Shown one piece after another: positions 45,299 to 57,096 of a DNA stretch of 64,000 nt (position 1 is its first letter; the number at the start of each line of letters is the position of its first letter). Under the pieces are notes generated by a model. It was not told the DNA's origin, did not search any database, and worked only from the letters and a program-made list of their open reading frames with translations. The stretch is from Schistocerca nitens (taxonomy: Eukaryota; Arthropoda; Insecta; Orthoptera; Acrididae), in NCBI RefSeq assembly GCF_023898315.1, contig NC_064619.1, positions 298,692,150-298,756,149 of the forward strand, given 5' to 3'. The translations under genes were made by a program, and so were the position numbers.

Positions 45299-48200
45299 AT
45301 GTGTTTTCACAGGAATTTCTCTGGCGTCAGTATCAAGGGGTTGCCGCCAGCTGATGCTCTGTTTGGTGACGAGCCCGACTTCTGATCTGCACACCACACA
45401 AGCTGAACCTGTGTGCGGGCATCTCTCCTACCCGGTATGCACGGGAAGGCCCAAGTTAGCCGGCATGTCCGTATTGCGTTCAATGCGTAGATGTGGTTGT
45501 AAAATTTTTAACAGTGTAATTACGTGCTGTGAGCTATGTTGGCGTCGATTTCATGTCAGTGTTCCCTGCACGATTGGAACAATAATGATCTATTGAATTA
45601 CTTCTTTTCGATGTGTTTTACAAGACCTGCATCTTCCAAAGCAACAGAGAATGATGAGCTTTTCCCGCCAAATAAAAGAGACATCCAGCCCTTGTGAATT
45701 GAATTTTGTAAATAAATAATATATCCTTTGCTATGAAACTGACATTGATTTGAATTTTGTATCGTGAGATCCTTCATCTCGTGCACAGACTGTGTCTTTT
45801 TCTCCACCAATTTCCAGATGGGGGAGGGGACGGGGGATTTCCCAGAGGGGAGGGGTGAATTAATTTTATCAATTTAATTAATTAGTCAATTAATTTGATA
45901 TCAAAGGTGTGCTTGTATCAGTGGGGCGATTTCCCAAAGGGATTGGGATGTGGAGTGGGAGGGGAAGGTATGAGGGGTTTCTGTGAAGGGTGGATTATAC
46001 CCAGGGGGTCATAAATCAATTAACAGAACAATCACTTAAGTGTAGGGGAGGGGTGACATGAAAAACCACTTAGCAGAACAATTAGTTGAGTTCATAAATC
46101 AATAAGCTGTAACAATTTAATTAATCTGCCTACCAGTTTGATATCAAAAGTGTCTCAGTACAAACTTTACCCTACGTGGAAGGGATCTTACTGTATATGG
46201 AAGCAGGAGGAATTTTCTACTGTCTGGAAACTGTTTAAGGCTGTGTTAGTCACAGTTAGGAAACTTCAGGCTTCTGTCCTGGGTTGTGATGGCACTGAAG
46301 TATATGCAGAAAGAGCTGTGGTACCTCTGCTGCCTGTAGCGCCACCTGGAATCCCCAACAGTGCAAGGTCTTGGCCAGTTGAAATATAGCTCAGTGAGAA
46401 TAGTGAACAGTGACAGGTTTGCAGATTTTTGGGTAGAAGGCAAAAGTGAACACAGAACTTACAGTTTTCCCTTTATGCATATAAAACGCATTGAAATTTT
46501 GTCCATTGCTGAAAATACGTTTCAGCCTCTTGTTTCTGGACAAGTGCTGAGGGAGGTGGGGTGGGGTGGTGATAGGGGATGGTCGTTGCTGGACATTGGG
46601 AGATTCAATGATAGGAGTTAGAGCGCCTCACAGAAATAGGAGGCAAATCAGGAAAGTTTACTTTGTATCCTTTTTGGAGATTCTGTAGCCGAGATAAAGG
46701 GCCTAAATCGTAGTTTCAGTCGATTCTCTGACGGCTTTGGAAAGGTAGAGAATTGTAGAACCCCTGTTAATAGCTCAGGTGTGCTCTAAACATAGGATGC
46801 AGCTTCTGAGGTAGTAGAGTACATGTTGTGTGAAAACGTGGGTTTTGTATTATTGAGAAACCTCTCCACAGGACCAATAAAGAATTACAACATGATTTTG
46901 GAGAAATAAAATTTTACACTACTAGTTAACTGTGAGATTGTCCATGGAAACGCCCCAGAACTAGACTCACTTACATACGATTTTTGGCCATTTAGAATCA
47001 AACAAATGTCAAACAATATGTCTGAAGGTAGGAGTTAAAGATTTATCAAGCATGATAATAGGGTGTTTTTTTAGACAGGTGTATATAGTAAAACTGTGCT
47101 CATTTTTGTACTATTGAAGAGCAAGCATTATGGAGAACAGTCACAAAGCTAACAGACAAACGACAAGTGAGTCTCCAAAACATTATTCCTAAAACATGCA
47201 TGCAAACTAGTTTAATTGCATTTGGCTTTTATGTAATCTTTCAGTAGCTTCATACTATTTCATGAAAGCTATAAAAGTAAGTTAGGAGCTAAAGCATAAA
47301 TATGAAGAAAAATGTTAAAATTGTGTTGAAGTAACAAACATGAAAATATTTAAACAATTTTTGTTGCTTTCTGTTTTACAAACTTATTCAGTGCTTTGTA
47401 ACAATATTTTGAACAAAATTGATTTCTAAAAACTAGTTTAACGTTGGGCCTCTAGGAAGCACAAAGTGTGCCTGCCATTAAAACTGTTGCTGATCAAAGT
47501 GTTGATCTACTTTTTAGAGAATTGTCTTCATTAGATTTAATCTTCTGCCTTGAAGTACTATCTTTTCCAGTTGCATTCCATTTCTTCAAATCATGAATAG
47601 ACTTTTTATATTATGTGGTTTAAATCATTTTCACTGAATTGTTAGGAATTATGCTGTTTGGCATTTTAACTGATAAAATGAGATATCTACTCAACATAAT
47701 TTTCTATTTTGTTTTCTTCATGTGAATATATTGTTTCCCTTAGCAAATTCTGCTTATGAATTATATCTGTAATTTCTGTTAGTCTGCCAAAGCTTCCACA
47801 AGAGAGTTATACTTCAGTTTTTGTTCTTCCTTTTCATTAAAGTCCCCAATAACCATCCTGTAGTAAGGCCTACTGTCGTTTGTTTCTGTAACTCTTCATA
47901 GGATTCTTCTACAGCATCATCAGATTTATGAGTCTCATTTTGTCAGACACAAGTTCACATTAATCATAGGTCACTGTCATGGTTGTCTTTCAAAGAGAAA
48001 TATGGTTTTGAGCGATTGGGAAATAATGTTCCCAGAATAGTTCACTGAATTTAATGAACTTTATTCGTTTTTTCTTATACCAGTAAGTTTATAAGGTTTT
48101 CTCAAGAAAAATAATGAATTGAAAAACAGAACTCGTTTAAAGCATTAATGATATGTGCAGAGGAATATAGCTTACGAGAAACACTTCAAATTATTTAGTG

Positions 48201-48326
48201 TTAAAATGGTTGTGGGAAAGTATATGTTGAAATACCCGCATGTCTGAAAATACATCATTCCATGTCCAGTATTGTTTTTTGTGTTGTACTTGAAAGCAAT
48301 TCAGTTTGAAGGGAAAACTTTATATA
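44276..48326. other. Gene-poor region; simple repeats only
   Basis: I see no recognisable gene or element. Simple sequence includes a G-rich run at about 44117-44137 (just upstream, in repeat copy 2) and a (GA)n tract at 45238-45297. The text TTTAATTAATTAGTC with GATATCAAAGGTGT-like continuation recurs near 45068, 45865 and 46105, suggesting an old local duplication. 46620-48326 is AT-rich and featureless to me. Confidence 0.5.
45238..45297. repeat. (GA)n microsatellite
   Basis: A run of GAGAGA interrupted by single AAAG and preceded by GGGGGGGAGGGAGGGA. Simple sequence; no role seen. Confidence 0.95.
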
Positions 48327-49748
48327 CACTCCTGGAAATTGAAATAAGAACACCGTGAATTCATTGTCCCAGGAAGGGGAAACTTTATTGACACATTCCT
48401 GGGGTCAGATACATCACATGATCACACTGACAGAACCACAGGCACATGAACACAGGCAACAGAGCATGCACAATGTCGGCACTAGTACAGTGTATATCCA
48501 CCTTTCGCAGCAATGTAGGCTGCTATTCTCCCATGGAGACGATCGTAGAGATGCTGGATGTAGTCCTGTGGAACGGCTTGCCATGCCATTTCCACCTGGC
48601 GCCTCAGTTGGACCAGCGTTCGTGCTGGACGTGCAGACCGCGTGAGACGACGCTTCATCCAGTCCCAAACATGCTCAATGGGGGACAGATCCGGAGATCT
48701 TGCTGGCCAGGGTAGTTGACTTACACCTTCTAGAGCACGTTGGGTGGCACGGGATACATGCGGACGTGCATTGTCCGGTTGGAACAGCAAGTTCCCTTGC
48801 CGGTCTAGGAATGGTAGAACGATGGGTTCGATGACGGTTTGGATGTACCGTGCACTATTCAGTGTCCCCTCGACGATCACCAGTGGTGTACGGCCAGTGT
48901 AGGAGATCGCTCCCCACACCATGATGCCGGGTGTTGGCCCTGTGTGCCTCGGTTGTATGCAGTCCTGATTGTGGCGCTCACCTGCACGGCGCCAAACACG
49001 CATACGACCATCATTGGCACCAAGGCAGAAGCGACTCTCATCGCTGAAGACGACACGTCTCCATTCGTCCCTCCATTCACGCCTGTCGCGACACCACTGG
49101 AGGCGGGCTGCACGATGTTGGGGCGTGAGCGGAAGACGGCCTAACGGTGTGCGGGACCGTAGCCCAGCTTCATGGAGACGGTTGCGAATGGTCCTCGCCG
49201 ATAACCCAGGAGCAACAGTGTCCCTAATTTGCTGGGAAGTGGCGGTGCGGTCCCCTACGGCACTGCGTAGGATCCTACGGTCTTGGCGTGCATCCGTGCG
49301 TCGCTGCGGTCCGGTCCCAGGTCGACGGGCACGTGCATCTTCCGCCGACCACTGGCGACAACATCGATGTACTGTGGAGACCTCACGCCCCACGTGTTGA
49401 GCAATTCGGCGGTACGTCCACCCGGCCTCCCGCATGCCCACTATACGCCCTCGCTCAAAGTCCGTCAACTGCACATACGGTTCACGTCCACGCTGTCGCG
49501 GCATGCTACCAGTGTTAAAGACTGCGATGGAGCTCCGTATGCCACGGCAAACTGGCTGACACTGACGGCGGCGGTGCACAAATGCTGCGCAGCTAGCGCC
49601 ATTCGACGGGCAACACCGCGGTTCCTGGTGTGTCCGCTGTGCCGTGCGTGTGATCATTGCTTGTACAGCCCTCTCGCAGTGTCCGGAGCAAGTATGGTGG
49701 GTCTGACACACCGGTGTCAATGTGTTCTTTTTTCCATTTCCAGGAGTG
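48327..49748 (-). mobile_element. Tc1-like transposon with intact transposase
   Basis: The element lies between TA dinucleotides (48325-48326 and 49749-49750). Inverted ends begin CACTCCTGGAAATTGAAATA on the left and, reversed, CACTCCTGGAAATGGAAAAA on the right. Length is 1422 bp with one uninterrupted transposase gene. It is GC-rich compared with its AT-rich flanks, fitting a recent arrival. Confidence 0.93.
48482..49504 (-). CDS. Tc1-like DDE transposase, apparently intact
   Basis: The 340-residue protein begins MPRQRGREPYVQLTDFERGR; I chose this Met because the conserved helix-turn-helix starts right after it and the upstream in-frame extension to 49720 is unlike transposase. Two helix-turn-helix units (GWTYRRIAQHVGREVSTVHR and SARTIRNRLHEAGL) bind the element ends. 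The catalytic triad is visible: VFSDESRF, LFQPDNARPH and SPDLSPIEHVWDW. I count about 32 residues between the second Asp and the Glu, two fewer than the 34 of classical Tc1. GAISYTGRTPL is the glycine-rich strand. No stops or frameshifts, so it may be, or recently was, active. Confidence 0.92.
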   Translation of the reverse strand: MPRQRGREPYVQLTDFERGRIVGMREAGWTYRRIAQHVGREVSTVHRCCRQWSAEDARARRPGTGPQRRTDARQDRRILRSAVGDRTATSQQIRDTVAPGLSARTIRNRLHEAGLRSRTPLGRLPLTPQHRAARLQWCRDRREWRDEWRRVVFSDESRFCLGANDGRMRVWRRAGERHNQDCIQPRHTGPTPGIMVWGAISYTGRTPLVIVEGTLNSARYIQTVIEPIVLPFLDRQGNLLFQPDNARPHVSRATQRALEGVSQLPWPARSPDLSPIEHVWDWMKRRLTRSARPARTLVQLRRQVEMAWQAVPQDYIQHLYDRLHGRIAAYIAAKGGYTLY

Positions 49749-49997
49749 TAAAACTAAAGTGACTTAGTGTAGCTATGTGCTGACACTCCTGTTGACATGC
49801 TGTGAGGCAGTAACAAATGTACTGTCCTAATTGTCTTGTGATGCAGATTTTCAGGTCCATCATCAATTTTTATAGAGTCAATAATTATGTTTTTCTCAGA
49901 ATCACAGAGTGAATCAAACTCAGAGCCTAATAGCACATCACTTTATCAGAACCAAAAAATGACACAGTAAGCACGACGACAACGAAAACCAAAGATA

Positions 49998-51436
49998 CAC
50001 ACATCAAAAAAAGTTTTGCATCATCCCAGTTGCCAGAACTCTTGAGATAGAGGTAGACGTTGACTGTGGATGTTGTATCACGGACACAGTCCCTTTGACT
50101 CTTCAGAGATGTCACTAAACCCGCTCAAAGATGTAAACAACCATGCATGAGCAGCGCCTATTAGACGGAGGGGGTCATTCCACCAGGAAGGAGGTACACG
50201 GCTCGTGTTGTCTGTAGTTCAACCATGCCTAGACAGTCAATACCGCCATTCGATCGCTTCCACATTGTTACTTTGTGCCAGGAAGGGCTCTCAACGGGGG
50301 ATGTGTCCACGTGTCTCGGAGTGAACCAAAGCGATGTTGTTCGGACATGGAGGAGATATAGAGACAGAGGAACTGTCGATGACATGCCTCGCTCAGGCCG
50401 CCGAAGGGCTGCTACTGCAGTGGATGAACTCTACCTACGGATTATGGCTCGGAGGAAACTTGGCAGCAACGCAACCATGTTGAATAATGCCTTTCGTGCA
50501 GCCACAGGACGTCGTGTTACAACCCAAACTGTGCACAATAGGCTGCATATGCGCAACTTTACTCCCGATGTCCATGGTGAGGTCCATCTTTGCAACCACG
50601 ACATCATGCAGCGCGGTACAAATGGGCCCAACAACATACCCAATGGACTGCTCAGGATTGGCTCACATTCTCTTCACCGATGAGTGTCGCATATGCCTTG
50701 AACCAGACAATCGTCAGAGATGTGTTTGGCGCCAACCCGGTCAGGCTGAACGCCTTAGGCACACTGTCCAGCGAGTGCAGCAAAGTGGAGGTTCCCTACT
50801 GTTTTGGGGTGGCATTATGTAGGGCCGACGTACGCCGCTGGTGGTCATGGAAGTGCGCCGTAACGGCTGTACGATACGTTAATATCACTCTCTGACATAG
50901 AGTGCAACCAGATCGGCAGCATATTGGCGAGGCATTCGTCTTCATGGACGACAATTAGCGCTCCCATCGTGCACATCTTGTGAATGACTTCCTTCAGTAT
51001 AACGACATCTATCGACTAGAGTGGCTAGCATGTTCTCCAGACATGAACCCATTTGAACATGCTTAAGACAGATTGAAAAAGGCTGTTTATGGATGGCGTT
51101 TCCCACTAACCACTCTGAAGGATCTACGCCGAATCGCAGTTGAGGAGTGGGACAATGTGGACCAACAGTGCCTTCATGAACTTGTGGATAGTATGCCACG
51201 ACGAATACAGGCATGTATCAATGCAAGAAGACGTTCTACTGGGTATTAGAGATACTGGAGTGTACAGCAATCTGGACCACCACCTCTGAAGGTCTCGCTG
51301 TATGGTGGTACAACATGCAATGTGTTGGTTTTCGTGAGCAATAAAAAGGGCGGAAATGATGTTTATGTTGATCTCTATTCCAATTTTATGTACATGTTTC
51401 GGAGCCAAGGTTATGCAAAACTTTTTTTGATGTGTG
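49998..51436 (+). mobile_element. Tc1-like transposon (dead), second family
   Basis: The element lies between TA dinucleotides (49996-49997 and 51437-51438). The inverted ends match for about 24 bases, beginning CACACATCAAAAAAAGTTTT on both sides. The element is 1439 bp and only 250 bases from the previous Tc1, but of a different family. Confidence 0.92.
50225..51249 (+). pseudogene. Tc1-like transposase pseudogene
   Basis: It begins MPRQSIPPFDRFHIVTLCQE, with a helix-turn-helix DNA-binding part (GLSTGDVSTCLGVNQSDVVR) and an arginine-rich hinge, open to about 50560. Frameshifts then spread the catalytic domain over three frames: ILFTDECRICLEPDNRQRCV (first Asp), a GGSLLFWGGIM strand, and a damaged end with the DPHLNML-like segment instead of the usual NPIEH. 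It stops near 51249. Inactive. Confidence 0.88.
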
Positions 51437-52199
51437 TATATTTTTGCAATGTCACATGTCACATGTCCATGCACAGAATGAACGTATACGAGTGATCTCT
51501 GGCGTGATCACATTAAGAATATTGAAAACAAGGCCATCAACAACAATCAACATAACAAGCTCATTATGTCAGTATGTCAACACTTGTTTTATTGAATGTA
51601 TCTGACATTCTCATAATAGGAGTAAGCGATCGATCATAAGCAAATAATCAAATGCCAATTGAAAGATTTATATTTTACTCTCTACTCAAGTTTAGCTTAC
51701 ACAGTAAATCCCTGCCTGCAGTTACTGTCTTTAACAGAAGTAATTACATGGACGCTTCAATGTATTGAAAAGAAAATTACGACACTGTGTAGGCTTTTTG
51801 TTCCAGTTACTGTCATAGATAGCGTGGCTGTACATAGCACATTTTATCTGAATATTTAAAATAAGGATGTTTGGATTACGAGTGCATTTGTAATACTACA
51901 TGTTATCTGAAGATGGTAGTTAAACTACTGAAACTAGTCATCATTTTGAAAAAAAATGCGACTGAGACAATATATAGAAAACTTTGAAAGTTTTAAAAAG
52001 TTTTATAGAAGTTTTCATTCGATCACTTGTTTTATTGAGTTTGTTTTTGAAATCATAGACAAATTTTCCTATGTGATATGAATTTGTCTCCAGTTAAAGG
52101 TTTTGCAAACAAACTGCTACCTATTTATCGAAAAAAACATCACGCAGTTCACATGTTGGCATTTAATGGCATTTAATGTCTATGTGTTTGGTACATTTG
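51437..52199. other. No gene recognised
   Basis: AT-rich sequence without recognisable coding, RNA or repeat signals. A short open stretch at 51659-51859 has no domain I can name. Confidence 0.4.
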
Positions 52200-52530
52200 T
52201 GATGTCCCCACATTATCATATGAGCTGGGTATGTATTTGAAATCAAACTCAAGTTTTCTTTGAACCTCTCAGCAACTGTATCATCTGAATTGGGAGGTCG
52301 GTAAAAGGATCCTATTATTATTTTATTCTGGTTGCCAGTAATGATCTCTGCTCATACTAACTCACAGGAAGTATCTACTTCAATTTCACGACGAGTTAAA
52401 CTACTTCTGACAGCAACCGTGTTTAGCCTATCTGTTCGAAACACCGTTAGATTCTTCGCAAAAATTTTCTGCTGAGCTTATATCCGGCTTTAGCCAGCTT
52501 TCAGTGCCTATAACGATTTGAGCATCTGTG
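52200..52530 (-). pseudogene. LINE endonuclease fragment
   Basis: The minus strand encodes, over two frames, AQIVIGTESWLKPDISSAE, FAKNLTVFRTDRLNTVAVRS, and IIIGSFYRPPNSDDTVAERF. These are the TESWL motif with the catalytic Glu and the FYRPP strand of a CR1/Jockey-type endonuclease. It is truncated at both ends and abuts the Penelope fragment at about 52535. Confidence 0.75.
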
Positions 52531-52537
52531 CTTTCTG

Positions 52538-53040
52538 TTAGCGCTTGGTGCTCTGGTATGAGTCTTGACAACATGCATTAGGTATCTGTCTCGCAGAATA
52601 TCCGTTTTGTCGGAACACTGTCTTCAAATGTTGTATTTCACTCGGCAGGCTTTCAGGATCCATATGCGCTGTATGAACTAATGTACGTAATGCACTACTG
52701 CATCGTGCAGGATGACTGTAGCTTGTGGCCTGCAAATATAGATCAGCAGGTGTTGGCTTGCGGAAGACGCTGCGTCCCAAGGTTCCACCTCCTTTCCTTC
52801 GTACCAAAACATCAAGAAAAGGTAAAGGACCATCTTTTTTCACTTCCATTGTGAAATTTATATTCGGATGAAGCGAATTTAAATACTGAAGAAATGTAGG
52901 TAGAAGAGTATCAAGTACATGCGGCCACACCACAAATGTGTCATCCACATACTGCAGAAAACAAGAGGGTCTGGGGGTGGCTCACTGTAGTGCTTTTTCT
53001 TCAAAGTCCTCCACAAAATTCGCTTCATCCGAATATAACC
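52538..53040 (-). pseudogene. Penelope-like reverse transcriptase fragment
   Basis: The minus strand reads DEANFVEDFEEKALQ, a stop, RPSCFLQYVDDTFVVWPHV (catalytic YVDD), NINFTMEVKKDGPLPFLDVL, GRSVFRKPTPADLYLQATSY, and ends near RQNGYSARQI. This arrangement, with FTME followed by LPFLDVLV and RKPT, is the palm-to-thumb region of Penelope-like RTs. The upstream fingers and the GIY-YIG endonuclease are missing. A frameshift or stop lies at about 52990. It supports the presence of this class in the genome that produced the short Penelope-type inserts. Confidence 0.85.
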
Positions 53041-53689
53041 TTCACAGAGAAAATCATAGTGCATACGTGATTTCCGCGCCTGCGCATTTTTTGCGCACGT
53101 GTTCTGGATACAAAGTCGTCAAAGTAGGGATACCGTCAGTCATAACTAGCCACCAGCATGCTTCAACCACCTGAAGATGTCCGGTAGTTGCTCCAAGGAA
53201 TTATTGTGAAATTTGCACAACGTCATGCGGCGGCGAATACTATTTACAACATATCCGCCGGGAAAGCTGGATGACTCACGCGTTGAGACAATACTTTGAT
53301 ATGTAATGGCACTTCTGCCACCAAATGTATCAGGATGACCAAATGTAGCAGGAAGAGACAGAAGGCACCGTATTAAGACTCATCCGAGCTGTCCAAACGA
53401 TTTCACCGCGGTCTGCTTCGCAGGGTCCTGCAATTCTGAGGCCACCGCCCCAGCGACACAGTACAATGCGCTGCTGTGTGTCGGCCTTGTAGGGCAGCGT
53501 CGTCAGGGCTGCATCGGCAGCCGACTCAGTGGTCTTCTTCCCGTTGACTCAGCGCCGCTCCACTGGCCGCCGCCGAGTGGCCCGCTGCATCCTTCCTTGC
53601 TGGCGCAGCTGAGATCGTAGCAACCACAAGCGCCCGTGATCTGGCGTCCGAATCTGTGGCCCAAACCCCAGGATGCCTCTGACGTGCAT
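53041..53689. other. No gene recognised; GC-rich toward the right
   Basis: The stretch holds no coding signal I can support. 53400-53690 is GC-rich and similar in composition to 56362-56530 on the other side of the LINE, so the LINE may have inserted into one GC-rich element, possibly part of an LTR. I could not find a clear target duplication. Confidence 0.35.
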
Positions 53690-53699
53690 TGGAAGCCAA

Positions 53700-54350
53700 G
53701 ACGACTCAGACTGGAATGTGTACCGCACAGACAAGCTGGACAGTGAAGGCGGAGGCGTGTTTATAGCGATAAGAAGTGAAATAGTATCGAAGGAAATTGA
53801 TGGAGATCCGAAAAGTGAAATAATTTGGGTGAAGGTCACGGTTAAAGCAGGATCAGACATGATAATTGGATGTCTCTATAGGCCCCCTGGCTCAGCAGCT
53901 GTTGTGGCTGAGAACATGAAGTATAATTTGGAAAATATTTCGAGTAGGTTTCCCCACCATGTTATAGTTCTGGGTGGAGATTTTAATCTGCCGGATATAG
54001 ACTGGGAGACTCAAACGTTCATAACGGGTGGCAAGGACAAAGAATCCAGTGAAATTTTTTTAAGTGCTTTATCTGAAAACTACCTTGAGCAGTTAAAAAG
54101 AGAACCGACTCGTGGCGATAACATATTAGACCTTCTGGTGACAAACAGACCCGAACTAATGGAATCAGTTAACGCAGAACAGGGAATCAGCGATCATAAA
54201 GCGGTTACTGCATCGATGATTTCAGCCGTAAATAGAAATATTAAAAAAGGTAGGAAGATTTTTCTGTTTAGAAAAAGTGACAATAAGCAGATTTCAGAGT
54301 ACCTGATGGCTCAACACAAAAGTTTTGTCTCAAGTACAGATAGTGTTTGA
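53700..54350 (+). pseudogene. LINE endonuclease domain, 5'-truncated
   Basis: One open frame contains NVYRTDKLDSEGGGVFIAIR, MIIGCLYRPPGSAAVVAENM, VIVLGGDFNLPDIDWET, DNILDLLVTNRPELM and QGISDHKAVTA. These include the RPP strand, the GGDFN catalytic Asp-Asn and the SDH pair of the apurinic-type endonuclease that nicks the target. The N-terminal QN and E motifs are missing through 5' truncation. A frameshift near 54330 leads into the linker frames. Confidence 0.88.
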
Positions 54351-54563
54351 GGATCAGTGGGTGAAGTTCAAAACCATCGTACAATATGTGTTAGATGAGT
54401 ATGTGCCAATCAAGATCGTAAGAGATGGAAAAGAGCCACGGTGGTACAACAACCGAGTTAGAAAACTGCTGTGGAAGCAAAGGGAACTTCACAGCAAACA
54501 TAAACATAGCCAAAGCCTTGCAGACAAACAAAAATTACGCTAAGTGAAATGTAGTATGAGAGG

Positions 54564-56290
54564 GCTATGAGAGAGGCGTTCAATGAATTCGAAAGTAAAG
54601 TTCTATTTACTGTCTTGGCAGAAAATCCTAAGAAATTTTGGTCTTATGTCAAAGCGGTAGGTGGATCAAAACAAAATGTCCAGACACTCTGTGACCAAAA
54701 TGGTACTGAAATAGAGGATAAAAGACTAAAGGCCGAAATACTAAATGTCTTTTTCCAAAGCTGTTTCACAGAGGAAGACTGCACTGTAGTTCCTTCTCTA
54801 GATTGTCGCACAGATGACAAAATGGTAGATATCGAAATAGACGACAGAGGGATAGAGAAACAATTAAAATTGCTCAAAAGAGGAAAGGCCGCTGGATCTG
54901 ATGGGATTCCAGTTTGATTTTACACAGAGTACGCGAAGGAACTTCCCCCCTTCTTCCAGCGGTGTACCGTAGGTCCCTAAAAGAGCGTAGCGTTCCAAAC
55001 GATTGGAAAAGGGCACAGGTCATCCCCGTTTTCAAGAAGGGACGTCGAACAGATGTGCAGAACTATAGACCTATATCTCTAACGTCTATCAGTTGTAGAA
55101 TTTTGGAACACATATTACGTTCGAGTATAATGTCTTTTCTGGAGACTAGAAATCTACTCTGTAGGAATCAGCATGGGTTTTGAAAAAGACAATCATGTGA
55201 AACCCAGCTCGCGCTATTCGTCCACGTGACTCAGAGGGCCATAGACACGGGTTCCCACGTAGATGCCGTGTTTCTTGACTTCCCCAAGGCGTTCCATACA
55301 GTTCCCCACAGTCGTTTAATGAACAAAGTAAGAGCATATGGACTATCAGACCAATTGTGTGATTGGATTGAAGAGTTCCTAGATAACAGAACGCAGCATG
55401 TCATTCTCAATGGAGAGAAGTCTTCCGAAGTAAGGGCGATTTCAGGTGTGCCACAGGGGAGTGTCGTAGGACCATTGCTATTCACAATATACATAAATGA
55501 CCTTGTGGATAACATCGGAAGTTCACTGAGGCTTTTTGAGGATGATGCTGTAGTATATCGAGAGGTTGTAACAATGGAAAATTGTACTGACATGCAGGAG
55601 GATCTGCAGCGAATTGAAGCATGGTGCAGGGAATGGCAATTGAATCTCAATATAGACAAGTGTAATGTGCTGCGAATACATAGAAAGAAAGATCCCTTAT
55701 CATTTAGCTACAATATAACAGGTCAGCAACTGGAAGCAGTTAATTCTATAAATTATCTGGGAGTATGCATTAGGAATGATTTAAAATGGAATGATCATAT
55801 AAAGTAGATCGTCGGTAAAGTAGATGCCAGACTCAGATACATTGGAAGAATCCTAAGGAAATGCAATCCGAAAACAAAGGAAGTGAGTTACAGTACGATT
55901 GTTCGCCCACTGCTTGAATACTGCTCAACAGTGTGGGATCCGTACCAGATAGGGTTGATAAGAAGAGATAGAGAAGAAACAACGGAGAGCAGCGTGCTTC
56001 GTTACAAGATCAATTAGTAACCACGAAAGTGTTACAGAGATGATAGATAAAACTCCAGTGGAAGACTCTGCAGGAGAGACGCTCAGTAGCTCGGTACGGG
56101 CTTTTGTTGAAGTTTCGAGAACATACCTTCACCGAGGAGTCAAGCAGTATATTGCTCCCTCCTACGTATATCTCGTGAAGAGACCATGAGGATAAAATCA
56201 GAGAGATTAGAGCCCACACAGAGGCAAACCGACAATCCTTCTTTCCACGAACAATACGAGACTGGAATAGAAGGGAGAACCGATAGAGGT
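54564..56290 (+). pseudogene. LINE reverse transcriptase, frameshifted
   Basis: Frames 54567-54917, 54914-55183 and 55226-55807 cover the RT in order: KRGKAAGSDGIPV, then KRAQVIPVFKKGRRTDVQNY and RPISLTSISCRILEHIL, then DAVFLDFPKAFHTVPHSRLM (motif A Asp), then VRAISGVPQGSVVGPLLFTI (motif B), and RLFEDDAVVYRE (motif C with both Asp retained). The C-terminal region RYIGRILRKCNPKTKEVSYS and LLEYCSTVWDPYQ follows. Stops after GIPV and HGF and a stop at 55807 inactivate it; the decay is mild. Confidence 0.9.
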
Positions 56291-56361
56291 ACTCAAAGTA
56301 CCCTCCGCCACACACCGTCAGGTGGCTTGCGGAGTATGGATGTAGATGTAGATGTAGATGG

Positions 56362-57096
56362 TAGCGAGCTGAAGAGTGGCCGCCACTGGCTGGCTGGCTA
56401 TGAACCCGGTATTGGCCTCTGAGGATCGAACCAGCGACGCGCCGTGGACTGGAGCACTGGCACCCCATCTGCTACTGCGTGTAGTTGGTGGTGTGACGTG
56501 CCCTGCCGTCCAGGAGAGCTGCCACACTTGAATGAATCTCGTTAGAAACCCGTACCTATTTATACGTGACTGTGTGGCTCTGTTTTGCTAATGCGCCGCT
56601 CCGAGTCACGTACTCACAACACCTAGGTTGCGCCAGTGGGCCCCTTTTGCCTGTAACTTGTGCCTTGCAAACTGCTGCGTTTACTCCTTTCAGTGGTTCG
56701 ACAGCCCTGTAGCCTCCATTCTACTTCGGAACTGTTGGTATGCATAACTCACTGCAATCTGGCCCGCATCTGGCTGTAATTTGTGCTCAGAATATTGCAC
56801 AAAACTAACTTTCCCTATCCTAAATGATGATGCAGCTACATTATTCCCCTCTTTGGAAAGACCTGGTTCGTGGGCCGACCCTTAACTAGCTCTTAAATTG
56901 TTTGGGTCGGCACCTATGGCATATTTCCTTACTATCAGAAAACTTAAATGTAGTCTAGCGCCCCTTAAAACCATGACATGAAACAGAACGTAAAAATTCC
57001 TTACTGGACGACCACTGCTTGATCAACCCCTTACCTACTCGTTTCACGCCATCGGTATCCAATCCACTGGGACTTGGATTACCCTAGGTTCCCTCT
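56362..57096. other. No gene recognised; possible LTR region of the second retrotransposon
   Basis: This stretch follows, on the minus-strand sense, the env-like frame ending at 57097, where a polypurine tract and 3' LTR would be expected. I could not find a second copy of it in the window, so the LTR call is only positional. Confidence 0.3.

Larger units (their letters stand above)
53690..56361 (+). mobile_element. CR1/Jockey-like LINE with endonuclease and RT
   Basis: Plus-strand order is endonuclease (about 53700-54250), linker, reverse transcriptase (54837-55805), C-terminal domain (to about 56290), and a 3' terminal (GATGTA)n microsatellite at 56338-56360. The 5' end is truncated within the endonuclease. 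A 3' hexamer repeat of this kind is typical of CR1-group elements. Confidence 0.9.
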
